Shown in pieces: positions 52,110 to 60,928 of a DNA stretch of 64,000 nt. The DNA lies in NCBI GenBank assembly GCA_047610385.1, contig JBLGAC010000001.1, forward strand, positions 124,001-188,000, in the 5' to 3' direction. A program made the position numbers and the translations under genes. The stretch is from JBOCEF01 sp047610385 (lineage in GTDB: Bacteria > Pseudomonadota > Alphaproteobacteria > Rhodobacterales > Rhodobacteraceae). The notes below the pieces were generated by a model, which was given only the letters and a program-made list of their open reading frames with translations, did no database searches and was not told where the DNA came from. Numbering within the stretch: the stretch's first letter is position 1; every line of letters starts with the position of its first letter.

Positions 52110-52164
52110 GCGCCGTCCCCACGCGGAGGGGGGCGCAGGGGGAGGGCGTCAGGCCCTCCCCCGC
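52110..52164 (+). repeat. 55-base dispersed repeat with 10-bp hairpin, copy 2
   Basis: Identical to 8324-8378 except for C at 52134. It starts nine bases after the stop of the small basic frame and again lies between converging genes. The perfect hairpin with loop GTCAG is conserved. Confidence 0.85.
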
Positions 52165-52258
52165 ATGGTGCAAGGCGGGCAAACCTGATCCACGCCTGTG
52201 ATGCAGACCCCCCGCCGCGCGACCACGGCGAGGATCTGAGCTGTCGGCGGCGGCGTCC

Positions 52259-53905
52259 TCAGACCCGATCTTTTTTCTTCAGCGCCCTGAAATCAAAAGC
52301 GCCTGCGGTCGGGTCCTGCCCTTCGGCAAACAGCGCGTGCTTCTGGATCTTTTGCGTGCCCGTCACCGGCAATTCGTCCCGGAAAAGCATCCACCCCGGC
52401 GCCTTGTAATAGGCCAGCTGCGCGAACGTGTGGTCAAAGATTGCGCGGGCGGTCGTGTCGTCGGTGGTCGTGCCCTCGGTCAGGACGACGCAGGCCATCA
52501 CCTCCTCCTCGCGGATCGGGTCCTTGGCGGCAATCACCGCCACCTGCGCCACGAAAGGCAGGCCGACGATGCAGGCCTCTACCTCAGCCGCGGCGATGTT
52601 CTCGCCTGAGCGGCGGATGATGTTCTTTTTGCGGTCGACGAAACAGATCATCCCGCTTTCGTCCATGGTCACCGTGTCGCCGGTGTGGAACCAGCCGCCG
52701 GCCCAGGCTTCCTCAGTCGCCTCATGCTTATTCAGATAGCCTGAAAAGAACCCCTCACGTGGGGTCTCAGCGCTGTGGCGCAGCAGCATTTCGCCGGGCG
52801 TGCCATAGGGAACCTCAGTGCCGTTTGCGTCGGCGACTTTCGCCTCCAGCCCTTCGCGGGGGCGGCCGATGGCGCGGGTGTCGATCATCCGCGGCTCATC
52901 ATCCGCGACGATGGCGCGGCACATCTCGGTCATGCCCCAGCCTTCGATCAGCGGCACGCCAAAGCGGTCCTCGGCGGCGGCGTGCAGGCTTGGCTCTACC
53001 CCCGCGCCCATAAGGCAGCGCAGGCCGTGGGCGCGCTCCAGCGCGCCCGCCTCGCCCGACATCAGCACCGGGATCACAACGCCGAGGTAATGGGCGATGG
53101 TCGCGCGGCATTCATTGATGTCGGCCCACCAGCGCGCGCGGGTGAAGCGGCGCGGCTGGATCTGGCAGCCACCGATGTGGAACATGCCAAAAAAGCTCAT
53201 GACCAAGGCGTTGACGTGAAACAGCGGCAGCGGGTTGTACAGGCGATCGCCTTCGCGCAGCCCCAGCATCCCGCGGGTTTCGGCGTACCAGCGGCCCACA
53301 TGCAGCTCATACCCTTGGGACAGCATGCAGCCCTTGGGCCGCCCGGTGGTGCCTGAGGTGTAGATCAACGACCCTTCATCCGCGGGGGTCACGGTGCCCC
53401 TTTCAGCGCGGATGTTGGGGGCGGGCAGCTGCGCCTCAGGGTCGATGTCATCAAGCATCAGTGTCGGGATGTGGCGGCGGGTGTCGCGGCGCTGATACGC
53501 GTTGGCCTCGGCAAAGGCGTGCGCGCGGTTGGACGCCACAATGGCCAGCTGCGGCGCGCTGTCGGTCAGGATATAGGCAACTTCGGCAGGGCGCAGATCA
53601 GGGTTCATCGGCACGATTGAGGCACCGACCGCGTTGGCCGCGAATTTCCAGATGATGTGCTCAGGCCGGTTTTCCAGATCAATGGCGATGCGGTGGCCGC
53701 GGCCATAGCCCGCGCGGATCAAGGATGCGGCGATGCGGTCGGCCTCAGCGCGGATCTGGGCATAGGTCAGCTCTCGGCCTTCGGGGTCCCAATCACGGCC
53801 AGGCTCAGGCGGGGCGCAGAACAGGGCTGCGTCGGGCCATTTGTCGGCGCTCGCGCCAAGGGCTTCGCGCATGGTCATGCCGCGGCTGTCGAGGGTGAAG
53901 GTCAT
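52259..53905 (-). CDS. ATP-dependent acyl-CoA ligase (AMP-binding family)
   Basis: A 548-residue adenylate-forming enzyme that activates a carboxylic acid to its CoA ester. The P-loop-like YTSGTTGRPKGCMLSQ, the GWGMTE motif A5, WFHTGDTV with the ribose-binding Asp, and DRKKNIIRRSGENIAAAEVE are all intact. The final catalytic Lys lies in TGTQKIQKHAL. It resembles the CaiC/crotonobetaine and fatty-acyl ligases; the substrate is unclear. It stands alone between the small basic gene and the kinase cluster. Confidence 0.9.
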   Translation of the reverse strand: MTFTLDSRGMTMREALGASADKWPDAALFCAPPEPGRDWDPEGRELTYAQIRAEADRIAASLIRAGYGRGHRIAIDLENRPEHIIWKFAANAVGASIVPMNPDLRPAEVAYILTDSAPQLAIVASNRAHAFAEANAYQRRDTRRHIPTLMLDDIDPEAQLPAPNIRAERGTVTPADEGSLIYTSGTTGRPKGCMLSQGYELHVGRWYAETRGMLGLREGDRLYNPLPLFHVNALVMSFFGMFHIGGCQIQPRRFTRARWWADINECRATIAHYLGVVIPVLMSGEAGALERAHGLRCLMGAGVEPSLHAAAEDRFGVPLIEGWGMTEMCRAIVADDEPRMIDTRAIGRPREGLEAKVADANGTEVPYGTPGEMLLRHSAETPREGFFSGYLNKHEATEEAWAGGWFHTGDTVTMDESGMICFVDRKKNIIRRSGENIAAAEVEACIVGLPFVAQVAVIAAKDPIREEEVMACVVLTEGTTTDDTTARAIFDHTFAQLAYYKAPGWMLFRDELPVTGTQKIQKHALFAEGQDPTAGAFDFRALKKKDRV

Positions 53906-54062
53906 GGGGCGGGGTCCTCCGGCGTCGTTTCTTGGCCTCCCCGGCGCCCGGGGGGCAGTTAAGGCGCAGGTTCACCGCATCGCGGGCATCGGCGCAAGGG
54001 TGCGCTGCCCGATCATCGGGCAAAACATGTCGGGCATATTCCCACGCGTCGGGCGGGTGCCC

Positions 54063-56270
54063 TCAGCCCGGCTTCAGCCCTGCCAGCATGGAGCGCAGCT
54101 GCGCCGCCGGAACCGGCTTGGTCAGCATCTCCACCCGCGCGGCCACTGCCCTGCGGGCCAGCAGTTCAGTGCGGTCGGCGGTGATCAGGATCGCGGGCAC
54201 ATCGCCATACAGGCTGCGCAGGGTGCGGATCACCTCCAGCCCGTCGTCGCCCGCGTCCAGATGGCAATCGGCCAGAATCACGTCCGGGGTCACGCCCAGT
54301 TCTTCAACCCGGTGCAGGGCCTCAGCCCCGTTGGCGGCGTCCACCGCGCTGGCGCCCCAGCTTTCCAGCAAGGACAGCATGCCTTGGCGGACCTCTTCTT
54401 CGTTCTCCACCACCAGCGCGATCAGGTCCGACAGGTCTTCTTGCGCTGCGCCGTTGGTCAGGCGGCCACGCGGCCGCGGCGCCGCCACCGCGTCACCTGC
54501 CGCCGCCCGCGGGGTTTCAAGCGCAAAGCAAGACCCCTTGCCCACAGTGCTGCGCAGGTCCAGCGGGTGGTCCAGCAGGCGGCAGGCCCGTTCCACAATC
54601 GCAAGGCCGAGGCCCATGCCAGGCTCCGCCCCCGGCCCGCTTGCCGTTGTCTCCAACCGATGGAATTCCACGAAGATCTCGCGCAGCTTGTCGGCGGGAA
54701 TGCCGGGGCCGGTGTCGAACACCTCCAACCGCACGCGGTCGCCGCGTTTGCGCGCGCCGATCAGCACTTTGCCATGTTTGGTGTAGCGCACAGCGTTGGA
54801 CGCCAGATTTTGCAGGATGCGCCTGAGGTAGAACGGGTCCGAGCGCACCCACAGCGTGCTGGGCGCCACATGGAACTGCACGCCCTTTTGCGCCGCGATG
54901 GCGGCGAATTCGTCGCGCAGCGGGTCCAGCAGCCGCGCCAGCGGGAATTCCGCAATTCGCGGCTCAGCTGCGTTGCCGTCAAGCTTGGAGATGTCCAGCA
55001 GCGCGCCCAGCAGCGATTCCACCGAATTGAACGCGCTTTGCAGGCGGTCGGTGATCCGCTCCTGCTCCGGCGTCATGCGGCTTTCGGTCAGCGACGCAAG
55101 GAACAGCTTCGCCGCGTTCAACGGTTGCAGCAGGTCATGGGACGCGGCCGCAAGAAACCGGGTCTTTGAGGCGTTGGCCTGCTCAGCCTCGTCTCGTGCA
55201 GCCTGCAATTCTTCGGTGCGGCTCAGGACCCGTTGCTCCAAGGTTTCGTTCACATCGTGCAGGCGGCGCAGGGCGTCACGCTCCGCCGAAATGTCGGTGA
55301 ACGAAATCACAAAGCCCCCGTCCGGGGTCTGGCGGCAATGCACATCAAGGGTCACGCCGTTGGTGCGCTGCAATTCAATGCCGATCGGCGCACGATGGCC
55401 GGACATGCGCACCCAATCCAGCAGCGGGCGCGCGCGGGTGCCGTCCTCAATCAGATGCCGGCGGGTCAGATGCTCGACCAGCGCCTCAAAGCTGATGCCG
55501 CGGCGCAGCAAGGTGATCGGCAGGCTCATCAGCTCCTGCAAACGTGCGTTCCAGCCCGCCAGCTTGCGGTCCGCGTCAAAGATCGCGATGCCTTGGATGA
55601 TGTGGTCAAGCGTTGCGCGTACCAGCCGCGCCTGATCGCCCAGCAGCTTTTCACGCTCCAGCCGCTCTGCGCGCACCAGTTCGGTGATGTCGCTTTGGAT
55701 GATTGCATAGCCGCCATCAGGGGTGCGCTGCTCGCTGACCTGGATCCAGCGATCGGTGATCAGGCGCACCACGAATTGCCCACGGGCACCGCGATGGGCG
55801 CGCATCCGCCACGCCGCCCAGCTTTGGGCCGTGGTCCCCGGGTCCAGCGCCAACACGCGAGAACGCGAGATCGTTTCGACATATTCAACAAAGGTGATGC
55901 CCGGGCGGATCTGGTCGCGCATGTCAGCAGTGACAAAGCCAAAGCGGCTGTTGCACATCACCAGACGTTCATCGGCTGAGAACAGCGCAAAGCCTTCCTG
56001 CAACGCCTCAAGCGCGTTGTGAAGCGAGGCGCGGGCACTCTCGGCCTCAGCCTTGGCGCCGGCCAGTTCATGCATCGCCTGTTCAAGGTCGTTGGTGCGC
56101 CCGCGAACCTTCGCCTCAAGGGCGACGGCGGTCTGGAACAGGCCATAGGCCGCGCCGCTGTCGTTCGTGTCCCGCTCCACCCTATCCATCAAGGCTGTCA
56201 CGATGCGGCGCAGCTTTTCGTTCTGGCGATCGAGCCCGTCGGCGGGATCGATCAGCGAAAGGTCAGGCAT
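54063..56270 (-). CDS. PAS hybrid sensor histidine kinase (NahK-like)
   Basis: A 735-residue cytoplasmic hybrid kinase with no membrane helix. A coiled coil at about 50-90 is followed by two PAS domains (about 85-200 and 215-330) and a second coiled coil. HisKA carries the phosphoacceptor His378 in ASHDLLQPLN. The ATPase domain has NLASNAVRYT, DTGPGIP and GMGLGLAIV. A C-terminal receiver has Asp668 in LADCHL and Lys in MLTKPV. ATG 56270 overlaps the FIST gene stop by eight bases. The architecture and FIST neighbour match NahK (PA1976) of Pseudomonas aeruginosa. Confidence 0.88.
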   Translation of the reverse strand: MPDLSLIDPADGLDRQNEKLRRIVTALMDRVERDTNDSGAAYGLFQTAVALEAKVRGRTNDLEQAMHELAGAKAEAESARASLHNALEALQEGFALFSADERLVMCNSRFGFVTADMRDQIRPGITFVEYVETISRSRVLALDPGTTAQSWAAWRMRAHRGARGQFVVRLITDRWIQVSEQRTPDGGYAIIQSDITELVRAERLEREKLLGDQARLVRATLDHIIQGIAIFDADRKLAGWNARLQELMSLPITLLRRGISFEALVEHLTRRHLIEDGTRARPLLDWVRMSGHRAPIGIELQRTNGVTLDVHCRQTPDGGFVISFTDISAERDALRRLHDVNETLEQRVLSRTEELQAARDEAEQANASKTRFLAAASHDLLQPLNAAKLFLASLTESRMTPEQERITDRLQSAFNSVESLLGALLDISKLDGNAAEPRIAEFPLARLLDPLRDEFAAIAAQKGVQFHVAPSTLWVRSDPFYLRRILQNLASNAVRYTKHGKVLIGARKRGDRVRLEVFDTGPGIPADKLREIFVEFHRLETTASGPGAEPGMGLGLAIVERACRLLDHPLDLRSTVGKGSCFALETPRAAAGDAVAAPRPRGRLTNGAAQEDLSDLIALVVENEEEVRQGMLSLLESWGASAVDAANGAEALHRVEELGVTPDVILADCHLDAGDDGLEVIRTLRSLYGDVPAILITADRTELLARRAVAARVEMLTKPVPAAQLRSMLAGLKPG

Positions 56271-57456
56271 CAAGATTCTCCGCAGGGTCTTCGGGCGGAT
56301 ACAGCGCAACGCCCGTGAAGGTCTGGTTGACGTGGAGCATGTTGTGCTGCTCCCCATATGTGTTGAACCCGACGACGCCGTGGCGGCGCAGGATCGCGGA
56401 CACTTTGCCCAGCGCCTGGGCGTGCTCCACCTCCATGCGCCGCAATGCGCAGTCAAAGCCGATCACCGTGTCAGGGGTGCCGTCCGCGCTCAGCCCGGTC
56501 AAGGCTTCTTCCAGATGCTCAGCGATGTCGCGGGCTTCAGCCACGGTCAGCACCAACCCTTCGTCAATTGCCGAGAAAAACCGCAGGTCGCCGGTTTCTT
56601 CAATGCGCTGGATGGACCGTACATGGTGCTGCCCCCCCGCCTTCACCACCACCGGGTTCGACGCAAAGGTCAACGGCGTCAGCTGATCGGGGTTCTTGCC
56701 AACCATGCGGGCGTATTCACGCGCGGCCGGTTCAGCGTTGATTTCATGCACAATGCGGTGTTCAGGGTCGGCAGAGGTCACCACCATGCGCCGGTCGGTC
56801 GCTGTGAAATTGTCAAAGCGGAACACCTTCACCCGCAGCCGCGTGCGGATCAGCGCGATCACCGCGGCGTCAGAATGAAACCGCCCACCATGCAGCACCG
56901 CCGTGGCGTTGAAATCCAGCGCATCCGCCGCAGACCCGCCCAGCAGCGGCGTCGCCCCCAGCGCGGGCCCAAGCGAGGACACCAGCGCATCCTCGCGCAG
57001 CGACAGCCCGTCAACCAGCATCAACGCGAATTCATTGGCATGGGCCGATGGGGCACCAGCAACGCCCAGCCGCAGCCCTTGCACAATTTCCCGACCGCGC
57101 CCCAGCGTGTAGCTGTCAAGCGGCGCGACCAGCCGCAACGAGGCCGAAAAATCGCACGCCGGCAGCCCAATGGCGACCAGCACGCCTTGGGCATAGCCTT
57201 GATCGGTGATCTCTCCCGCCGTGGTGCAGCCGATGACGGGGGCGGCGGCGAACAGCCGCTCAGCCGCCAGCGCAGCGGCCAGCGCGTCGCGGTCGCGGCC
57301 CGGAGACACAAACAAGACGATCAGCGCGAATGCCTCCGGCCCCAGCCCGTCGGCCAGCGCGGCGGCGGCGGCGGCCGGATTGGTCAGTGCGGTCCACGCA
57401 CGCCGCACATGGCGTCCGAATGGCGCGCGCGGCGCGTCGTCAGCCCCGGCGGTCAA
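56263..57456 (-). CDS. FIST-domain sensor protein (NosP-like)
   Basis: A 397-residue protein with the FIST N-terminal and C-terminal domains: APVIGCTTAGEI near residue 73, LLGGSAAD near 172, then VVTSADPEHRIVHEINAEPAAREYARMVG split across the second half, and the ending GVVGFNTYGEQ. FIST proteins are cytoplasmic ligand sensors. NosP of Pseudomonas binds haem and nitric oxide and controls NahK. Translation seems to start at a TTG (57456) with GGAAGGGG upstream, as no nearby ATG preserves the domain. Coupled by overlap to the hybrid kinase. Haem binding cannot be read from the sequence. Confidence 0.85.
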   Translation of the reverse strand: MTAGADDAPRAPFGRHVRRAWTALTNPAAAAAALADGLGPEAFALIVLFVSPGRDRDALAAALAAERLFAAAPVIGCTTAGEITDQGYAQGVLVAIGLPACDFSASLRLVAPLDSYTLGRGREIVQGLRLGVAGAPSAHANEFALMLVDGLSLREDALVSSLGPALGATPLLGGSAADALDFNATAVLHGGRFHSDAAVIALIRTRLRVKVFRFDNFTATDRRMVVTSADPEHRIVHEINAEPAAREYARMVGKNPDQLTPLTFASNPVVVKAGGQHHVRSIQRIEETGDLRFFSAIDEGLVLTVAEARDIAEHLEEALTGLSADGTPDTVIGFDCALRRMEVEHAQALGKVSAILRRHGVVGFNTYGEQHNMLHVNQTFTGVALYPPEDPAENLDA

Positions 57457-57492
57457 TGGCGAGCCCCTTCCAAGTCCCGTGGTTTGGGAAGG

Positions 57493-58179
57493 TTAACGCC
57501 CGGGTCCCTGGCTTTGCAAGATCGATGAAAAGCTGACCGCCTGCGCAATCAGCACCGCTTGGGTGCGGCTTTGCACCCCCAGCTTGCGCAGGATGGCAGA
57601 GATATGCGCCTTGACCGTCGTTTCCGCGATGCCAAGGTCATAGGCGATCTGCTTGTTCAGCTTGCCCTCGCACACCAGTTGCAGAATGCGCATCTGCTGG
57701 GGCGTCAGGTCTTGCAGCCGCGCCAACGGGTCATCGCGGCGGTCAGCGTCGCTGTCGGGGATAAAGCCTTCGGGCGTCCATGTGCCGCCGCGCAGCACCG
57801 CGCGCACCGCGCCGACCAGCACATCGCGGGGGCTGTCCTTGGGGATAAACCCCGACGCGCCCGCACGCAGGGCCGACGCGATCACCCGGTCATCAGACAG
57901 CGACGACACCACCACCACCGGAATGCGCGGCGCGGCGGTTTTCAGCCGGATCAGCCCGTCCATCCCCACCACATCGGGCAGGTTCAGATCCAGCAGGATA
58001 AGCTCAGGCGCCGCGCCATTGTCCAGCCGCGCCACCGCATCGCGCAGGGAATTGACGCTGTCCACCGCCTCGGCGCCCAGCGCCGAGCAGAGGGTCATGG
58101 TCAGCGCCTCGCAGAACAGCGGGTGATCGTCGATCACCATGACGGCGCTGACGCCGGTGATTTCCTGCCCTGCGGACAT
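57493..58179 (-). CDS. LuxR/NarL-type response regulator (ErbR/AgmR-like)
   Basis: A 228-residue regulator. The receiver has the acidic pair in MVIDDHP (residues 17-18), phosphoacceptor Asp64 in LLDLNLPD and Lys in FIPKDS. The C-terminal GerE-type helix-turn-helix reads LTPQQMRILQLVCEGKLNKQIA then LGIAETTVKAHISAILRKL. ATG 58179 with GAGGAAG upstream was chosen. It is the first gene of a regulator-FIST-kinase run. Response regulators of this type (ErbR/AgmR) control PQQ alcohol dehydrogenase genes in Pseudomonas, and one lies 0.8 kb away here. Confidence 0.88.
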   Translation of the reverse strand: MSAGQEITGVSAVMVIDDHPLFCEALTMTLCSALGAEAVDSVNSLRDAVARLDNGAAPELILLDLNLPDVVGMDGLIRLKTAAPRIPVVVVSSLSDDRVIASALRAGASGFIPKDSPRDVLVGAVRAVLRGGTWTPEGFIPDSDADRRDDPLARLQDLTPQQMRILQLVCEGKLNKQIAYDLGIAETTVKAHISAILRKLGVQSRTQAVLIAQAVSFSSILQSQGPGR

Positions 58180-58319
58180 GGCTTCTTCCTCTCGCGGCGG
58201 GCGGGCCCGCGTGGGTGGGTTGGAGGGGAGGTTAGCATGGGCGGGCGTGGGGCGCTGTGGCGCCAAAGTTGGGCGGGGGGGTGCACAGGCACCACCTCCC
58301 TTTCAATATTTCCGCTCGG

Positions 58320-58350
58320 TCGCTGGCAAAGAAAGAGCCTCTGCCAGCGA
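58320..58350. promoter_or_regulatory. 9-bp inverted repeat upstream of the response regulator
   Basis: TCGCTGGCA at 58320-58328 is repeated inverted at 58342-58350 with 13 bases between. No U-run follows on either strand. It lies 141 bases upstream of the response-regulator start, so an operator is possible. Confidence 0.45.
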
Positions 58351-58418
58351 CCTACCATCATGCTTCAGCGAATGTCAAAAAATATTCAACATGGCACAAT
58401 GCAGAATTAGCGCGGGAT

Positions 58419-58646
58419 CTACTTCATCAAGTTATTATTAATAAATTCAAATAGATCCCTATCGTTGTTTACTTTTGTCAGCGCACCGCCTTCAAAACGC
58501 ACTCCAACCTCGCCCAAAGGCGAAATCACGAATTCGTAATTGAGAGATTTATCGATAGGAACTCTGCTCCCCGCTGTATCTTTCGGCAACAGCTCACCGA
58601 TCCTAAAAGCGCGGCGCATTGCATTTAATATTGAGTCTTCATTCAT
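58419..58646 (-). CDS. Small AT-rich orphan protein, unknown
   Basis: A 75-residue soluble protein with no recognised family. It has a mixed, non-repetitive composition with FRIGELLPKD, LNYEFVISPLGEVGVRFEGG and a C-terminal NNDRDLFEFINNNL, and reads like a folded domain. The DNA is far richer in A and T than the window as a whole and uses codons unlike its neighbours, which suggests recent acquisition. A good AAAGGAAA ribosome site precedes the ATG. It lies between the regulator genes and the alcohol dehydrogenase. It might be an immunity or other accessory protein; nothing specific supports that. Confidence 0.6.
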   Translation of the reverse strand: MNEDSILNAMRRAFRIGELLPKDTAGSRVPIDKSLNYEFVISPLGEVGVRFEGGALTKVNNDRDLFEFINNNLMK

Positions 58647-58887
58647 AATCTATATTTCCTTTAAAAATTTAGCCAATTAATATTGACTGATAAGTATGCA
58701 AAATTAAATTTGCGGCAAGTTTTTTTAAAAATTCATCCTTTCTATATACACAGTATACAGATATTTACAATAATGTAAACAATAAAATGAGAAAAGTTTG
58801 ATAAAAAAGCCACAGGCCTGCGAACGTGCGGCACTCAAAGCAATAACTTTGGTAAAAATTGCCCTATCAAAATAACTTTTTATTTAC
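58647..58887. other. AT-rich intergenic segment
   Basis: About 240 bases of strongly AT-rich DNA with runs of A and T and the near-palindromic TATATACACAGTATACAGATAT around 58741-58765, quoted in part as TATACACAGTATACAG. It probably holds the promoter of the small gene at 58646. No other gene is visible. Confidence 0.5.
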
Positions 58888-58918
58888 AAAAAAAGGCGGG
58901 ACGCTCGCGCGCCCCGCC
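58888..58918 (-). terminator. Rho-independent terminator of the alcohol dehydrogenase gene
   Basis: On the minus strand GGCGGG (58918-58913) pairs with CCCGCC (58900-58895) around a GC-rich loop and is followed by seven T residues. It begins 26 bases after the dehydrogenase stop. Confidence 0.88.
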
Positions 58919-58943
58919 CCTTCATCTCACCCGCCTCAAAAAA

Positions 58944-60686
58944 TCAGTTGGCGGCCATCTGCTTGGGCAGCTTGAACACCCAGACGGACCCACCCTGGTT
59001 CAGGTAGTTGACCTTCTTGGCAACTTCGCCGCCCCAAAGCGGCACCGCGCCACCCCAGCCCGACAGGACCGCGACATACTGCTCGCCGTCCATTTCCCAG
59101 GAAATCGGCTGGCCGACGATGCCGGAGCCGGTCTGGAACTTCCATAGAACCTCACCAGTGTCGGCGTCAAAGGCTTTGAAGTAACCCTCAGGCGTGCCGG
59201 TGAACACGAGGCCCCCGGCCGTGGTCATCACACCGCCCCAGAGCGGCGCGTTGTTTTTGTATTCCCACTTCACTTCCATCGTCGTCGGGTCAATCGCCTT
59301 CAGTGACCCGATGTGCTCCTCATAGAGCGGCTTGATCGTGAAGCCGGAGCCGAGATACGCGGCGCCTTTTTTGTAGGTCACCGGCTCGTTCCAGATGTCC
59401 ATGCCCCAGTCGTTGGAGGGCACGTAGAACAGGCCAGTCTTGGGCGAATGCGCCATCGGCATCCAGTTTTTGCCACCGAGGAAGCCGGGGACCGCGAACA
59501 CGACCTCGCCCTTTTTGCCATCAGCAGCATCCGCGGGATCACCGGGACGGTTTTCCGGGATGTAAACCGGGCGGCCGTCATCGCCGATCTTGCTGGCCCA
59601 GTTGACGCCGTCAACAAAGGGCATCGAGCCGACATAGGCACCATCTTCGCGGTTCAGCACGTAGAAAAAGCCGTTGCGGTCAGCAGTGGCCCAGCGCTTG
59701 GCGCCGTTGGCGTCCTCAAAGGCGACGACTTCGTTCACGCCGTCATAATCCCAGCCCTCCCACGGAGTGGTCTGGTAGTGCCATTTGATCTCGCCAGTCG
59801 CGGGATCCATGCCGACGCGGCTGGCGGCATACAGGTTGTCGCCTTTGCGCAGATGGCTGTTCCACGGGGCCGGGTTGCCGGTGCCGAACACGATGGTGTC
59901 GGTGTCCGCGTCGTACGAGCCGCCGAGCCAAGTCGCCCCGCCGCCGTTTTTCCACATATCGCCGGGCCAGGTCGCGTTGAGCGTGCCGGTCATGGTCGAT
60001 TCTTCGCCGTTGAGCGTGCCCATATGGCCTTCGATCACCGGACGGGTCCACACCATCGCGCCGGTCTCGGCGTTGCGGGCCTGCACTTCGCCAACGATGC
60101 CAAATTCACCACCCGAGTTGCCGGTGATCACAAGGCCGTTCACGATCAGCGGTGCCGCGGTGTAGGAATAGCCCGCTTTGTAATCGGCGATCTTTTCACG
60201 CCAGACAACGCTGCCAGTCTTCAGGTTCAATGCCACGATCCGCGCGTCGAGCGTGCCGAAATAGAAGTTGTCGCCATAAATGGCGCCGCCGCGGTTGACC
60301 ACGTCGCAGCAGGGCAGAATGCCCTCAGGCAGACGGGCATCGTACTGCCACAGCTCTTCACCAGTGCGCACATCGATGGCGTAGACGCGGGAATATGACC
60401 CGGTGACGTACATGATGCCGTCATGGATCAACGGCTGGGCTTCCTGCCCGCGCTGCTTTTCACCGCCGAGCGAGAACGCCCAAGCGGGGACCAGGTTCTT
60501 GACGTTGTCCTTGTTCAGCGTCTCAAGCGGGCTGAAGCGCTGCAGATGGCGCCCCATGCCGTTCGTGAGCACCGAGCCGGTGTTGGCGGTGTCGTTCGCA
60601 AGGTCCGCTTCGGTCACCCCTCCGGCGGCGATGGCACCGGTGGCGGCAAGCGCGAACGCAGATGCGGCGAGCATGAGTTTCTTCAT
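58944..60686 (-). CDS. PQQ-dependent alcohol dehydrogenase, lanthanide-type active site
   Basis: A 580-residue periplasmic quinoprotein of the methanol/ethanol dehydrogenase family. A signal peptide ends near AIAA (residue 21). The vicinal disulfide is Cys126-Cys127 in LPCCDVV. Metal and catalytic residues by alignment are Glu194 (GGEFGI), Asn271 (GTGNPAPW) and Asp313 in GWDYDGV. Asp315, two residues after the catalytic Asp, is the mark of lanthanide-dependent enzymes such as XoxF and PedH; calcium enzymes have Ala or Ser there. Tryptophan-docking motifs of the eight-bladed propeller are present. GGAGG precedes the ATG. Electrons would pass to the cytochrome c at 61529. Confidence 0.92.
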   Translation of the reverse strand: MKKLMLAASAFALAATGAIAAGGVTEADLANDTANTGSVLTNGMGRHLQRFSPLETLNKDNVKNLVPAWAFSLGGEKQRGQEAQPLIHDGIMYVTGSYSRVYAIDVRTGEELWQYDARLPEGILPCCDVVNRGGAIYGDNFYFGTLDARIVALNLKTGSVVWREKIADYKAGYSYTAAPLIVNGLVITGNSGGEFGIVGEVQARNAETGAMVWTRPVIEGHMGTLNGEESTMTGTLNATWPGDMWKNGGGATWLGGSYDADTDTIVFGTGNPAPWNSHLRKGDNLYAASRVGMDPATGEIKWHYQTTPWEGWDYDGVNEVVAFEDANGAKRWATADRNGFFYVLNREDGAYVGSMPFVDGVNWASKIGDDGRPVYIPENRPGDPADAADGKKGEVVFAVPGFLGGKNWMPMAHSPKTGLFYVPSNDWGMDIWNEPVTYKKGAAYLGSGFTIKPLYEEHIGSLKAIDPTTMEVKWEYKNNAPLWGGVMTTAGGLVFTGTPEGYFKAFDADTGEVLWKFQTGSGIVGQPISWEMDGEQYVAVLSGWGGAVPLWGGEVAKKVNYLNQGGSVWVFKLPKQMAAN

Positions 60687-60928
60687 TGTGTCCTCCCAAG
60701 ACGTGGCATGCGGCTTTTTTGGTCAGCCGCTCGTGATCATGGGCGGGACTATGGGCGCTGCGTAAGGTGCCGGAAAATTGCACAATGGTCCTATGCGCAC
60801 CGATACGGGCGGCGCAAACCGTGTTCACGGCGCGCTCACGCCCCCGTCAGATGGCACCAAAGGAGGAGCGACCCCGCCCCCGCGCGCAGGCACGCTGGAC
60901 GCCCCGCTGCTGCAAAAGGACCGAACCA
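60687..60928. promoter_or_regulatory. Divergent control region of the alcohol dehydrogenase
   Basis: A 242-base gap between the dehydrogenase (minus) and a secreted unknown protein (plus). It contains GGGCGCTGCGTAAGG at 60753-60767, similar to sites at 62018-62032 and (inverted) 62761-62775 in the same cluster. No clear sigma70 hexamers were found. Regulation by the adjacent response regulator is inferred. Confidence 0.45.

Noticed and set aside
58320..58350. Inverted repeat as a terminator of the small AT-rich gene
   Set aside because: No T-run follows on the minus strand, so it was kept only as a possible regulatory dyad.
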